Assembly (NCBI GenBank): GCA_964439605.1
Contig: CAYTPC010000091.1
Location: forward strand, 1 to 30,259
Reading direction: 5' to 3'
From: JAITWT01 sp964439605
GTDB taxonomy: Bacteria > Pseudomonadota > Gammaproteobacteria > Burkholderiales > Burkholderiaceae_C
DNA: 30,259 bases
Below the pieces are notes generated by a model that searched no databases, was not told where the DNA came from, and saw nothing but the letters and a program-made list of their open reading frames with translations. The position numbers and the translations under genes are program-made. Each line of letters opens with the position of its first letter. The stretch's first letter is position 1. Below are positions 1-10,506 of this stretch, in pieces.

Positions 1-41
1 TCTGTTGGCGTTTTCTACAAAAATCATTTTGTTAGGTGCTC

Positions 42-2417
<2,376 letters not shown>

Positions 2418-2671
2418 AAGACCTTTAGTCAAAAATAGACGAACGGACTCACAACGCGCCGCAGGCTCGGTGCAGGCACGAAAAAATCGAGGTCAATGAC
2501 CCCATCCCTGTCCCGGCAAGATGCAGGGCGAACATTTGGTGTGCAAGCCCTTGCGGTGATTGGGCCCTAATCCCTTCGGGGGAACGCGTTGCGCTTTGGG
2601 GGCCGGTCCGGAGGTGCTGCTGTCGCTCTTGCCAGATACATGCAGCCGGCAAATCGGCTGCGTAACCAGAT
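2418..2671 (-). other. Predicted 5' leader of rpoD
   Basis: About 250 nt separate the predicted rpoD promoter from the rpoD start. Just below the expected transcription start there is a perfect 6-bp stem (GCAGCC 2642-2647 with GGCTGC 2656-2661, 8-nt loop), so the transcript would begin close to a hairpin. A small CCC-TTCG-GGG type hairpin lies near 2572-2581. Two short ATG-started reading frames of 24-28 codons exist here but have no convincing ribosome binding site. I see no known riboswitch. The leader role is inferred from the promoter call. Confidence 0.4.
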
Positions 2672-2699
2672 ATTATATCTGTAGCCTTTGTGCTGGCAA
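2672..2699 (-). promoter_or_regulatory. Putative sigma70 promoter of rpoD with palindromic -10
   Basis: On the minus strand TTGCCA (2699-2694) is followed after 16 nt by a perfect TATAAT (2677-2672). The -10 lies inside the perfect 15-bp palindrome CAGATATAATATCTG (2667-2681). The site is between dnaG and rpoD and faces rpoD. An rpoD promoter separate from the upstream genes is expected from known macromolecular-synthesis operons. Activity here is inferred. Confidence 0.55.
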
Positions 2700-2709
2700 A
2701 TCCGCAAAT

Positions 2710-2743
2710 CGGGAAATACCGGTTTTGTTTCCGTTTATTCCCG
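2710..2743 (-). terminator. Hairpin just downstream of dnaG (attenuator or processing site)
   Basis: An outer stem CGGGAA/TTCCCG (2738-2743 with 2710-2715) and an inner stem CGG/CCG enclose an A-rich loop, starting about 10 nt after the dnaG stop. No U-run follows on the minus strand, so it is not a classical intrinsic terminator. In E. coli the dnaG-rpoD junction carries an RNA processing site, and this hairpin could serve a similar purpose. Confidence 0.35.
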
Positions 2744-2752
2744 ATGAACGCC

Positions 2753-4585
2753 TCAAAGCTGCGCCTGAAGCGCGCGCTGGCGCGCCTGGAGCGCGCGATA
2801 ACGTTCGGGCGCATCGGGGTCGGTGCCGAAAGCATTGGCGGTTTCGGTGAGCTGTGCACCGATGTGCTCGATGAGCATGCGATCGAGCGCGTCACGCAAT
2901 TCCTGGGCATCGTCTTCCCGATTGCCGGACATTGCGCCCAACGCGGCGCCATCGGGGCCAGTCATGAGCCGCAATGCGAGCGCCTCGAAGGGCTGGCTGC
3001 GCAACCCCTCGCGCAGCGCCGCCCAAGGCAGGATGCCATGTTCGTGGAACTGGGTGTCGAGCCAGCGCAGCAGTTCGCCGCGCTCGCCGGGCAGGTCGCA
3101 CAGCATGGCTCGCACCTCGTGCGACAGCGGCTCCCATTGCGCCATGTCCGACAGCAGCAACCGGGTCGCCACGTCAGCACGGCTCAAGGGCAAGGTACGA
3201 CCGCGCGCGCGCGGGGCGGCCGGGCTCCAGGCCGCGGCGCCGGGTTTTCGCTGCGCGGGCGGCCGCGGGGCCGTCGCGGTGGCCGATCCGGGCAGCCATA
3301 GCGCGGCCAGTTCCTGCGCGTCAAGCTGCACCATGGCGGCGATTTCGCCGAGCAACTGCCGCTTGAGCGCACCTTCGGGCAGTGCGTTCCACATCGGCTG
3401 CGCGTTGCTGGCCAGGTGTGCGCGGCCTTCAGCGCTGGCGAGGTCGCAGCCTTCGCGCGCGGTTTCGAGCATGAAGCGGCTCAGCGGCTTGGCCTCGTCG
3501 ATGAAGCGCGCGAAAGTTTCGGCGCCATGCTCGCGGATGAAGCTGTCGGGGTCGTGCTCGGGCGGCAAAAAGAGAAACTTCACGCTGCGCACGTCGGTCG
3601 CGTAGGGCAAGGCGCCTTCGAGCGCCTTGCGCGCGGCGTTCCGGCCCGCGTCGTCGCCGTCGAAGCTGAAGACGACCGAGTCGGTGAAACGAAAGAGCTT
3701 GTGCACGTGCTCGTGGGTGCAGGCCGTGCCCAGCGTCGCGACCGCGTTCGCGAAACCCAGTTGCGCGAGCGCGACCACGTCCATGTAGCCCTCGGTGACC
3801 AGTACGAAGCCGTGCTGGCGCAGCGCGGAGCGCGCTTCGAACAAGCCATAGAGTTCGCGGCCCTTGCTGAATACCGATGTTTCGGGTGAATTGAGGTACT
3901 TGGGTTTTTCATCGCCGAGCACACGGCCGCCGAAGGCGATGCATTCACCCTTGATGTTGCGGATCGGGAACATCACCCGATCGCGAAAGCGGTCGTAACG
4001 CTTGCTATCGCCATCCTCGCTGACGATGACCAGGCCGCTTTCGGCCAGCAGCGGATCGTTGTAATCGGGAAATACGCTCGCCAGCGCGCGCCAGCCTTCG
4101 GGCGCATAGCCCAGGCCGAAGCGCTTGGCGATCAAGCCCGAAACGCCACGGGTTTTGAGGTAGTCGATCGCGCGCTGCGAAGTGCGCAGGTGCTTGCGGT
4201 AGGCGTTGGCGGCTTTTTCGAGCACGTCGGTCAGCGTGGCTTGCTTTTGGCGCTCGCTGGCAGCGCGCTCCCGGTCTTCAGGCGAGGCGTAATCTTCGGG
4301 CACCTGCAGGCCGTATTGCTGCGCCAGGTCGTGCACCGCCTCGACGAAATCCATGCCGGCATGCTCCATCAGGAAGCCGATCACGTCGCCATGCGCGCCG
4401 CAGCCGAAGCAGTGATAGAACTGCTTGGTGGGGCTGACCGAAAAGGAAGGTGACTTTTCGCCGTGGAAGGGGCACAGCCCCATGAAATTCGCCCCGCCTT
4501 TCTTGAGCTGCACGTAGCGCCCAACGATCTCGACGATGTCGGCGCGGGCGATCAACTCCTGGATGAACGAGGTGGGAATGGTCAT
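2753..4585 (-). CDS. dnaG: DNA primase DnaG
   Basis: DnaG makes the RNA primers for replication and is loaded by the DnaB helicase. The protein has 610 residues. The N-terminal CHC2 zinc site is C38, H41, C59 and C62. The RNA polymerase core follows (YDRFRDRVMFPI at about 197-208, AFGGR at about 217-221). The Toprim domain has the metal ligands E265 in VTEGYMDVV and D309/D311 in DGDDAGR. A Pro/Arg/Ala-rich linker at about 430-465 leads to the C-terminal helicase-binding domain. The ATG at 4585 overlaps the TGA of the upstream cyclase gene (ATGA), which points to translational coupling. The usual upstream partner rpsU is not present; sucCD and a cyclase take its place. Confidence 0.98.
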   Translation of the reverse strand: MTIPTSFIQELIARADIVEIVGRYVQLKKGGANFMGLCPFHGEKSPSFSVSPTKQFYHCFGCGAHGDVIGFLMEHAGMDFVEAVHDLAQQYGLQVPEDYASPEDRERAASERQKQATLTDVLEKAANAYRKHLRTSQRAIDYLKTRGVSGLIAKRFGLGYAPEGWRALASVFPDYNDPLLAESGLVIVSEDGDSKRYDRFRDRVMFPIRNIKGECIAFGGRVLGDEKPKYLNSPETSVFSKGRELYGLFEARSALRQHGFVLVTEGYMDVVALAQLGFANAVATLGTACTHEHVHKLFRFTDSVVFSFDGDDAGRNAARKALEGALPYATDVRSVKFLFLPPEHDPDSFIREHGAETFARFIDEAKPLSRFMLETAREGCDLASAEGRAHLASNAQPMWNALPEGALKRQLLGEIAAMVQLDAQELAALWLPGSATATAPRPPAQRKPGAAAWSPAAPRARGRTLPLSRADVATRLLLSDMAQWEPLSHEVRAMLCDLPGERGELLRWLDTQFHEHGILPWAALREGLRSQPFEALALRLMTGPDGAALGAMSGNREDDAQELRDALDRMLIEHIGAQLTETANAFGTDPDAPERYRALQARQRALQAQL

Positions 4586-6756
4586 GGCTGGGGTTCAGCT
4601 ACGTTTCCAGATTCAATGATGCCGATCCGCTTCGCATACAGGCGGAAAAGGATATTTTCCGCATCATCAGCCAGCAGCGGGGCCAAGTGTCTGGCGGCGA
4701 TCTCCGGCTGCTGCGCGTAGTAGGCCGACAGCACGAGTTGCCATTGGTCCAATTTGGCGCGCTGCTCACCGGTCAGCTCATCCACGCGGGCCACCGGCGT
4801 GAAAATCGTGACGGCCTGTGCCTTGCCGCGCACCTGCACGCGGTCGAGTTCCTGCCAGACCATTTCAGGTACTTGTTCGCAAGTGGCGGCGCTGGCGACG
4901 ATCGTGACGCCGTAGTCGCGGCCCAGCCCTTCGAGACGCGCCGCAAGGTTGACCGCGTCGCCGATGACGGGGTAGCTGCGCCGCAAAGCCGAACCCATGT
5001 CGCCGACGCTCATCAGGCCGGTATTCAGGCCGATGCCGACTTCGATGCGGCGGCCCTCGGCGGCAGGGCTCGTGGCATTGAACTGGGCTAGCGCATGGAT
5101 CATTTCGCAGGCCGCGCGCACCGCCTGCGTGGCGTGCATCGGAACGGCCACTGGCGCCCCCCAGAAGGCCATGACGCAGTCGCCCATGTATTTGTCCACC
5201 GTGCCGCCGTGGCGGCCGATGACTTCGGTCAGGCAGTCGAAGATGCTGTTGAGCAGCATCTGCAGGTCGGTCGGCGCCATGCGCTCGGCCATTTCGGTGA
5301 AACCGCGGATGTCGCAGAACATGACCGTGAGTTCCTGGCTCTTCGCGCGCATGCCGTAGTCCCTTGGCCGTTCGAGCATGTGCTCGACCAGTTTGGGCGG
5401 AACGTAGCTGCCGAACAGGCGCATCAGGTTACGCCGCGTGCGCGCCTCGATGAAGTTGCCCCAACTCATGTTGACCACGACCGTGGCGACGATCATCGTC
5501 AGCGCGACGGCCACCGGCAGCACCAGGCCAGCGCTCAGGTACAGCCAGGTGTTGAGCGCCGCCACCACGCCGGCCGTAAACAGCGCGAGCAGCAGCGCGA
5601 ACGGCGCCGGTATGAGCGACATGCCCACGGCAAGCAACAGCCCCGCAGCCAGCAACACGATGAAATCGTAGCCCGCGGCGTAGTCCGGCACCGCCAGGAT
5701 GCGGCCGTCCAGCAGCGCCGAGATCACGTTGGCATGGATTTCGACGCCGGGAAAGGCGGCGCTGACCGGCGTCGGCCGCATATCCTGCAGGCCGGGCGCC
5801 GTCGTGCCGACCAACACGATCGCGCCGCGCAGTTCGCCCGGTGCGAGCCGGCCCGACAGGACCCGCGCGGCCGACACGTAGCGAAATGAGCCGCCGTCGG
5901 CGCCGCCGGGGCCGCGAAAAGGCACCAGAATCCGCGCCTGCGCATCGACCGGCACGCGCAGGCGCTGGCCCTGCGCGTCGCCGATCGCCAACGCATGCAA
6001 GTCCGGCGCACGGCGCAGGCCGGGCGGATCGGGAGCGAACACCGGCGCCACCGGAGGCTTGCCTTTGGCGAGCCGGTACACCGCGAGCCCGAGCGATTCG
6101 TAATAGGCCGAAGCATCCGCCGGCGCATTGAGACGGGCGATGAGCGGTACCGCGCGCAACACACCGTCGTCATCCGAATCGGTGACCGCATTGATGAAGC
6201 CGCCGCCCGCCGCTGCCCGTGTCAGCGCGGGAATATTGGCGCCGTAGCCGTTCCAGTTCGTCGTGTAGTCGCGATCGGCCGGGAAAGCGCCTTGCGGCAG
6301 CACGGGGGCGGGCAGGACGCCGGTGGTCGGCGCCCCCGGCCTGTTGGTGAAGTAGTAGCCCAAGGCCACGGGACGGCCGGTCATGGCGCGCGCGAAACGC
6401 GCGTCATGCTCTTTCGCGCCGTCGGTATGGGTGTCGGGTTCGGCGAACACCACGTCAAAGCCCATGGCCGCCGCGCGCTGGCGGCCCATGATTTCGTCAA
6501 CCAATTGGGCGAGCCGGCTGCGCGCCCAGGGCCATTGGCCGTAGACCTGAAGGCTGGCCTCGTCAATATCGACGATGACCACGCGCCGATCGCTCGTCTG
6601 CGGCATGGTCGCGCGCAAGCGCACGTCGTAGATGAATTTGTCCAGCCGCTCGAACGCCGACCAATGCCACAGGCCGCCGACGTGCGCCAGTGCCAGCAGA
6701 AGCGGCACCAGCGTGACGGCGATACGCGCCAGTCCTCTTTTGAGCGCCCAGGTCAC
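4582..6756 (-). CDS. CHASE2-domain class III adenylate/guanylate cyclase
   Basis: This is an inner-membrane cyclic nucleotide synthase of 724 residues. A signal anchor at about 10-30 is followed by a periplasmic CHASE2 sensor (about 35-355), membrane segments between about 362 and 430, and a cytoplasmic class III cyclase domain (about 470-660). Metal-binding Asp residues are D482 (FCDIRGFT) and D526 (KYMGDCVMAFWG), the purine-contacting Lys is K522, and the transition-state pair N603/R607 lies in VNLAARLE, so it looks active. The position that normally holds the second purine-contacting residue (Asp or Thr) appears to be Pro596, so ATP versus GTP preference is unclear. The start is a GTG without an obvious ribosome binding site, 40 bp after sucD, so the exact N-terminus is uncertain. 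It overlaps dnaG by 4 bp. Confidence 0.9.
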   Translation of the reverse strand: MTWALKRGLARIAVTLVPLLLALAHVGGLWHWSAFERLDKFIYDVRLRATMPQTSDRRVVIVDIDEASLQVYGQWPWARSRLAQLVDEIMGRQRAAAMGFDVVFAEPDTHTDGAKEHDARFARAMTGRPVALGYYFTNRPGAPTTGVLPAPVLPQGAFPADRDYTTNWNGYGANIPALTRAAAGGGFINAVTDSDDDGVLRAVPLIARLNAPADASAYYESLGLAVYRLAKGKPPVAPVFAPDPPGLRRAPDLHALAIGDAQGQRLRVPVDAQARILVPFRGPGGADGGSFRYVSAARVLSGRLAPGELRGAIVLVGTTAPGLQDMRPTPVSAAFPGVEIHANVISALLDGRILAVPDYAAGYDFIVLLAAGLLLAVGMSLIPAPFALLLALFTAGVVAALNTWLYLSAGLVLPVAVALTMIVATVVVNMSWGNFIEARTRRNLMRLFGSYVPPKLVEHMLERPRDYGMRAKSQELTVMFCDIRGFTEMAERMAPTDLQMLLNSIFDCLTEVIGRHGGTVDKYMGDCVMAFWGAPVAVPMHATQAVRAACEMIHALAQFNATSPAAEGRRIEVGIGLNTGLMSVGDMGSALRRSYPVIGDAVNLAARLEGLGRDYGVTIVASAATCEQVPEMVWQELDRVQVRGKAQAVTIFTPVARVDELTGEQRAKLDQWQLVLSAYYAQQPEIAARHLAPLLADDAENILFRLYAKRIGIIESGNVAEPQP

Positions 6757-6796
6757 GGCAGGCGCGACAAGACGACGCTGAACCCATCCGCGCCGA

Positions 6797-7690
6797 TTAC
6801 AGGCGCGACTTCAGCAGCTTGCCCAGTTCCGAGAAATTGCGGGTAATGGCGAACCCGCATTCCTCCATGATGGCGAGCTTGGCCTCGGCGGTATCGGCGC
6901 CGCCCGAGATCAGCGCACCGGCATGGCCCATGCGCTTGCCCGGCGGCGCGGTGACGCCGGCGATGAATCCGACCACGGGTTTTTTCATGTTCTCCTTGCA
7001 CCAGCGCGCGGCGTCGGCCTCATCGGGGCCGCCGATCTCGCCGATCATGATGACGGCGTCGGTCTCGGGATCTTCGTTGAATTTCTTCATGACGTCGATG
7101 TGCTTGAGACCATTGATCGGATCGCCGCCGATGCCCACCGCCGACGACTGCCCCAGCCCGATCTCGGTGAGCTGCGCCACCGCTTCGTAGGTGAGCGTGC
7201 CCGAGCGGCTGACCACGCCCACGCGCCCCTTGCGGTGAATGTGGCCGGGCATGATGCCGATCTTGATTTCGTCCGGCGTGATGATGCCGGGGCAGTTCGG
7301 GCCCAGCAGCAGCGTTTCTTTGCCGCCTGCGGCGACTTTGGCCCTCATCTTGTTGCGCACCATGAGCATGTCGCGCACCGGGATGCCCTCGGTGATGCAG
7401 ATGGCCATGTCGAGATCGGCCTCGACGGCTTCCCAGATCGCGTCGGCCGCGCCCGCGGGCGGTACGTAGATCACCGAGACCGTGGCGCCGGTCTGCCGGG
7501 CCGCTTCACTGACCGAGCCGAAGATCGGGATGCCGAAGATCGACTCGCCGGCTTTCTTCGGATTCACGCCCGCGGCGAAGCAATTCTTGCCGTTGGCGTA
7601 TTCCTGGCACTTCTCGGTGTGGAACTGGCCGGTCTTGCCGGTGATGCCCTGGGTGATGACCTTGGTGTCTTTATTGATGTAGATGGACAT
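6797..7690 (-). CDS. sucD: Succinyl-CoA synthetase alpha subunit SucD
   Basis: SucD pairs with SucC to convert succinyl-CoA to succinate with formation of ATP or GTP in the TCA cycle. It has 297 residues, typical of the family. The N-terminal CoA-binding Rossmann region begins SIYINKDTKVITQGITGKTG, and the phosphorylated catalytic His is about H256 in the GHAGALISGG motif. The open frame continues 69 codons upstream, but that part is a shadow of sucC. The ATG at 7690 is supported by AGGAG about 10 nt ahead and lies 14 bp after the sucC stop, so the two are co-transcribed. Confidence 0.98.
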   Translation of the reverse strand: MSIYINKDTKVITQGITGKTGQFHTEKCQEYANGKNCFAAGVNPKKAGESIFGIPIFGSVSEAARQTGATVSVIYVPPAGAADAIWEAVEADLDMAICITEGIPVRDMLMVRNKMRAKVAAGGKETLLLGPNCPGIITPDEIKIGIMPGHIHRKGRVGVVSRSGTLTYEAVAQLTEIGLGQSSAVGIGGDPINGLKHIDVMKKFNEDPETDAVIMIGEIGGPDEADAARWCKENMKKPVVGFIAGVTAPPGKRMGHAGALISGGADTAEAKLAIMEECGFAITRNFSELGKLLKSRL

Positions 7691-7704
7691 GTTCCTGGAT
7701 CTCC

Positions 7705-8868
7705 TCAGGCTTTGACGGATGCGACTACCTTCTGCGCCGCTTCGGCCAGGGTGTCGGCGCTGATGATCGGCAGGCCCGAGCCCGCCAACAGTTTCTTGCC
7801 TTCGGCTTCGTTGGTGCCTTTCATGCGCACCACCAGCGGCACCTTGAGGTTCACCGCCTTGCACGCGGCGATGATGCCCACGGCGATGGTGTCGCATTTC
7901 ATGATGCCGCCGAAGATGTTGACCAGGATGGCCTTCACGTTTTTGTTTTTGAGCATGATCTTGAAAGCTTCGGTCACTTTCTCGGGACTGGCGCCTCCGC
8001 CCACGTCGAGGAAGTTGGCCGGCTCGGCGCCGAAGAGCTTGATCGTGTCCATGGTCGCCATCGCCAGGCCCGCGCCGTTGACGAGGCAGCCGATGTTGCC
8101 GTCCAGCGAGATGTAGGCCAGATCGAATTTGGACGCCTCGACTTCGGCCGGGTCTTCTTCGTCCAGATCACGCATCGCGACAATTTCGGGGTGGCGAAAC
8201 AGCGCGTTGCTGTCGAAGTTGAACTTGGCGTCCAGCGCGATGATGTTGCCCTTGCTGTCGCGATTGAGCGGGTTGATCTCGACCAGCGAAGCATCGGTCT
8301 GCATGTAGCAGGTATAGAGCTTTTTGAACACGTCCGCGGCCTGCGCGACGGAACCCTGCGGGATGCCGATGCCGCTGGCGATCTCGCCGGCCTGCGCGTC
8401 GGTCAGGCCCGTGAGCGGATCGACGAATATCTTGACGATCTTCTCGGGGTGCGAGTGCGCCACTTCCTCGATGTCCATGCCGCCTTCGCTCGAAGCGATG
8501 AAGGCGATTTTCTGCGTGGCGCGATCGGTGACGACCGAGACGTAGTATTCCTTTTGAATGTCGGCGCCGTCCTCGATGTACAGGCGCCGGACCTTCTGCC
8601 CCTCGGGGCCGGTCTGGTGCGTTTTGAGCTGCATGCCCAGGATCTCGCCGGCCAGGCGCTTGACGTCGTCAATGGTTTTGGCGACTTTGACGCCGCCGCC
8701 CTTGCCGCGGCCGCCCGCGTGGATCTGTGCCTTGACGACCCAAACCGGCCCTCCGAGTTTCTGGGCGGCTTCAACCGCCTCTTGCACTGTGAACGCCGGA
8801 ATGCCGCGGGGAACGGGCACGCCGAACTTGGCAAGGATTTCCTTGCCTTGGTATTCGTGAATCTTCAT
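7705..8868 (-). CDS. sucC: Succinyl-CoA synthetase beta subunit SucC (ADP-forming type)
   Basis: SucC is the ATP-grasp and succinate-binding subunit of succinyl-CoA synthetase. It has 387 residues starting MKIHEYQGKEILAKFGVPVP, the canonical family N-terminus. The glycine-rich nucleotide-binding segment VKAQIHAGGRGKGGGVK lies near residues 45-61, and the C-terminal CoA-ligase domain contains GGIMKCDTIA. The frame is open 22 codons further upstream, but the family start and the AAAGAGAC ribosome binding site support ATG 8868. It is first in the sucC-sucD-cyclase-dnaG run and is preceded by a 28-codon ORF that ends 10 bp upstream. Confidence 0.98.
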   Translation of the reverse strand: MKIHEYQGKEILAKFGVPVPRGIPAFTVQEAVEAAQKLGGPVWVVKAQIHAGGRGKGGGVKVAKTIDDVKRLAGEILGMQLKTHQTGPEGQKVRRLYIEDGADIQKEYYVSVVTDRATQKIAFIASSEGGMDIEEVAHSHPEKIVKIFVDPLTGLTDAQAGEIASGIGIPQGSVAQAADVFKKLYTCYMQTDASLVEINPLNRDSKGNIIALDAKFNFDSNALFRHPEIVAMRDLDEEDPAEVEASKFDLAYISLDGNIGCLVNGAGLAMATMDTIKLFGAEPANFLDVGGGASPEKVTEAFKIMLKNKNVKAILVNIFGGIMKCDTIAVGIIAACKAVNLKVPLVVRMKGTNEAEGKKLLAGSGLPIISADTLAEAAQKVVASVKA

Positions 8869-8878
8869 GAACGTCTCT

Positions 8879-8965
8879 TTATTTGAGGGCGAAGGCTGGC
8901 TTGAGATGCGGATCGTCCGCACGCACAATGACACGGCTGGCGGACGGGCGGAACTGTATCATCAT
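8879..8965 (-). CDS. Putative 28-residue leader peptide ORF upstream of sucC
   Basis: A 28-codon ORF (ATGATG start, TAA stop) has AGGAG with 6-nt spacing before its first ATG. It ends so that its TAA sits inside the sucC ribosome binding region (AAATAAAGAGAC). The peptide is basic with a few acidic residues and starts MMIQFRPSASRVIVRADDP. I recognise no family. The position suggests translational coupling to sucC, or a remnant of an older gene. Conservation at the protein level is the deciding test. Confidence 0.35.
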   Translation of the reverse strand: MMIQFRPSASRVIVRADDPHLKPAFALK

Positions 8966-9031
8966 GGCAACTCCTGCGCATCCGCATTGAACTCGCCGCC
9001 TGACCGGTAGTTTCCCCAATCCATTCCAACC

Positions 9032-9961
9032 ATGACGATCGCCAAAGTCTTTATCGATGGCGAGGCCGGCACCACCGGCCTGCAGATCCGCGAACGCCTG
9101 CAAGAATTGCCGCAGGTTGAACTCATGAGCATCGCGCCCGAGCGCCGCAAGGACGTGGCAGCCAAGCGCGATCTGATGGCCGGCGCCGATCTCGTCATCC
9201 TGTGCCTGCACGACGATGCGGCGCGCGAGTCGGTTGCGCTGATCGATGCGCTGGCGGACCGCAAGCCCCGGATCATCGATGCCTCCACGGCGCATCGCGT
9301 GGCGCCGGACTGGGTGTTCGGTTTTCCCGAACTTGAGCCAGGGCACGCGCAGGCGGTCGCACAGGCCGCGCGCGTGGCCAATCCCGGCTGCTATGCAACC
9401 GGCGCGATCGCCATGCTGCGCCCGCTGATCGATGCGGGTTTGCTGCCGCCGGACCATCCGGTTGCGCTGCCGTCGGTCAGCGGTTATTCGGGCGGCGGGC
9501 GCACGATGATCGAAGCCTACGAAGCCGGCACCGCGCCGGCCTTCGAGCTCTACGCACTGGGCCTCAAACACAAGCACATTCCGGAGATCATGAAGTACAC
9601 CGGCCTGACGCGCCGGCCGGTGTTCATCCCTTCGGTGGGCAATTTCCGCCAGGGCATGCTGGTACAACTGCCGCTGCACCTGGATCTGCTGCCGGGCAGG
9701 CCGCGCGCGAGCGATTTGCACGACGCGCTTGCCGCGCATTACGCCAAGAGCAACACGCCGGCGCAGTACGTCAAGGTACTGCCGCCGACGGGCGATGGCC
9801 GGCTTGACGCGCTGGCGCTCAACGACACCAACCAGCTTGAAATCCGCGTTTTTTCCAGCGAAGACCACCACCATGCGCTCGTCACCGCGCGCCTGGACAA
9901 TCTCGGCAAGGGCGCCAGCGGCGCGGCGGTGCAGAACCTGCGCTTGATGCTCGGTCTTTGA
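9032..9961 (+). CDS. argC: N-acetyl-gamma-glutamyl-phosphate reductase, type 2
   Basis: ArgC reduces N-acetylglutamyl phosphate to the semialdehyde in arginine synthesis, using NADPH. At 309 residues it matches the shorter type 2 family. The nucleotide-binding loop GEAGTTGLQ is at residues 10-18. The catalytic Cys is C120 in ANPGCYATG, and the substrate-loop SGYSGGGR follows at about 159-166. An in-frame stop 22 nt upstream of the ATG at 9032 excludes a much longer protein. I see no clear Shine-Dalgarno, so translation may be weak or leaderless. It is divergent from sucC and convergent with recX, placing it between recAX and sucCD. Confidence 0.95.
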   Translation: MTIAKVFIDGEAGTTGLQIRERLQELPQVELMSIAPERRKDVAAKRDLMAGADLVILCLHDDAARESVALIDALADRKPRIIDASTAHRVAPDWVFGFPELEPGHAQAVAQAARVANPGCYATGAIAMLRPLIDAGLLPPDHPVALPSVSGYSGGGRTMIEAYEAGTAPAFELYALGLKHKHIPEIMKYTGLTRRPVFIPSVGNFRQGMLVQLPLHLDLLPGRPRASDLHDALAAHYAKSNTPAQYVKVLPPTGDGRLDALALNDTNQLEIRVFSSEDHHHALVTARLDNLGKGASGAAVQNLRLMLGL

Positions 9962-9997
9962 AGCTGGAAACGGCAACCGGGCGCTCCAGCGGCGTGT

Positions 9998-10462
9998 TCA
10001 GGCAGCGTCGTTTTCGTCCGTGCGCGTGATCCGTGCGGCGACGGCGCTCGAAAAGCCGCGCGTCAGCAAAAAACGCATCTGCTTGGCGCGCGCGGCGGCG
10101 TCTTGCGGCACTTCACCGAAGCGGCGGCGCCAGATCTCGGTCGCACGCGCCAGCTCGGTCGCCTGTAGTTCACGCACGGCGTCGGCAATGGCCTCGGGTT
10201 CGATGCCTTTGCGTTGCAATTCCTGGCGCACGCGCGCCGCCCCCAGCCGGGGCGCCTTCTGGTGCAGCACCGACTGCACCACGCGCGACTGGCTGATGAA
10301 GTTGCGCGCGCTCAACTCGTCGAGCGCCTGCGCCAGCGTGCCGGGCTCCTCCTCGTGCCGGGCAAGCTTGCGTTCCAGCTCGGCGCGCGAGTATTCGCGC
10401 TGGCTCAGAAGACGCAAGGCGCGAACTTTCAGCGAAGGCGCGTCAAAAGACCCGTTTGCCAT
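9998..10462 (-). CDS. recX: Recombination regulatory protein RecX
   Basis: RecX binds RecA filaments and limits their extension. The protein has 154 residues from the ATG at 10462. The three-helix repeats typical of RecX are visible: LKVRALRLLSQREYSRAELERKL, then DELSARNFISQSRVVQS, then RQELQRKGIEPEAIADAV. A GTG at 10480 would add six residues, but a TAG lies immediately before it in frame and GAAGA precedes the ATG. It lies 44 bp downstream of recA on the same strand, the usual arrangement, and is probably expressed by read-through from recA. Confidence 0.95.
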   Translation of the reverse strand: MANGSFDAPSLKVRALRLLSQREYSRAELERKLARHEEEPGTLAQALDELSARNFISQSRVVQSVLHQKAPRLGAARVRQELQRKGIEPEAIADAVRELQATELARATEIWRRRFGEVPQDAAARAKQMRFLLTRGFSSAVAARITRTDENDAA

Positions 10463-10506
10463 TTCTTCGGGGCCACGCACGGGCTAAACCGCATCCGTGC
10501 GGCAGC

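Noticed and set aside
8966..9976. Long minus-strand open frame across argC
   Set aside because: It is antisense to a clear argC. Only its last 28 codons, which have their own start and ribosome binding site, were kept as a candidate leader ORF.
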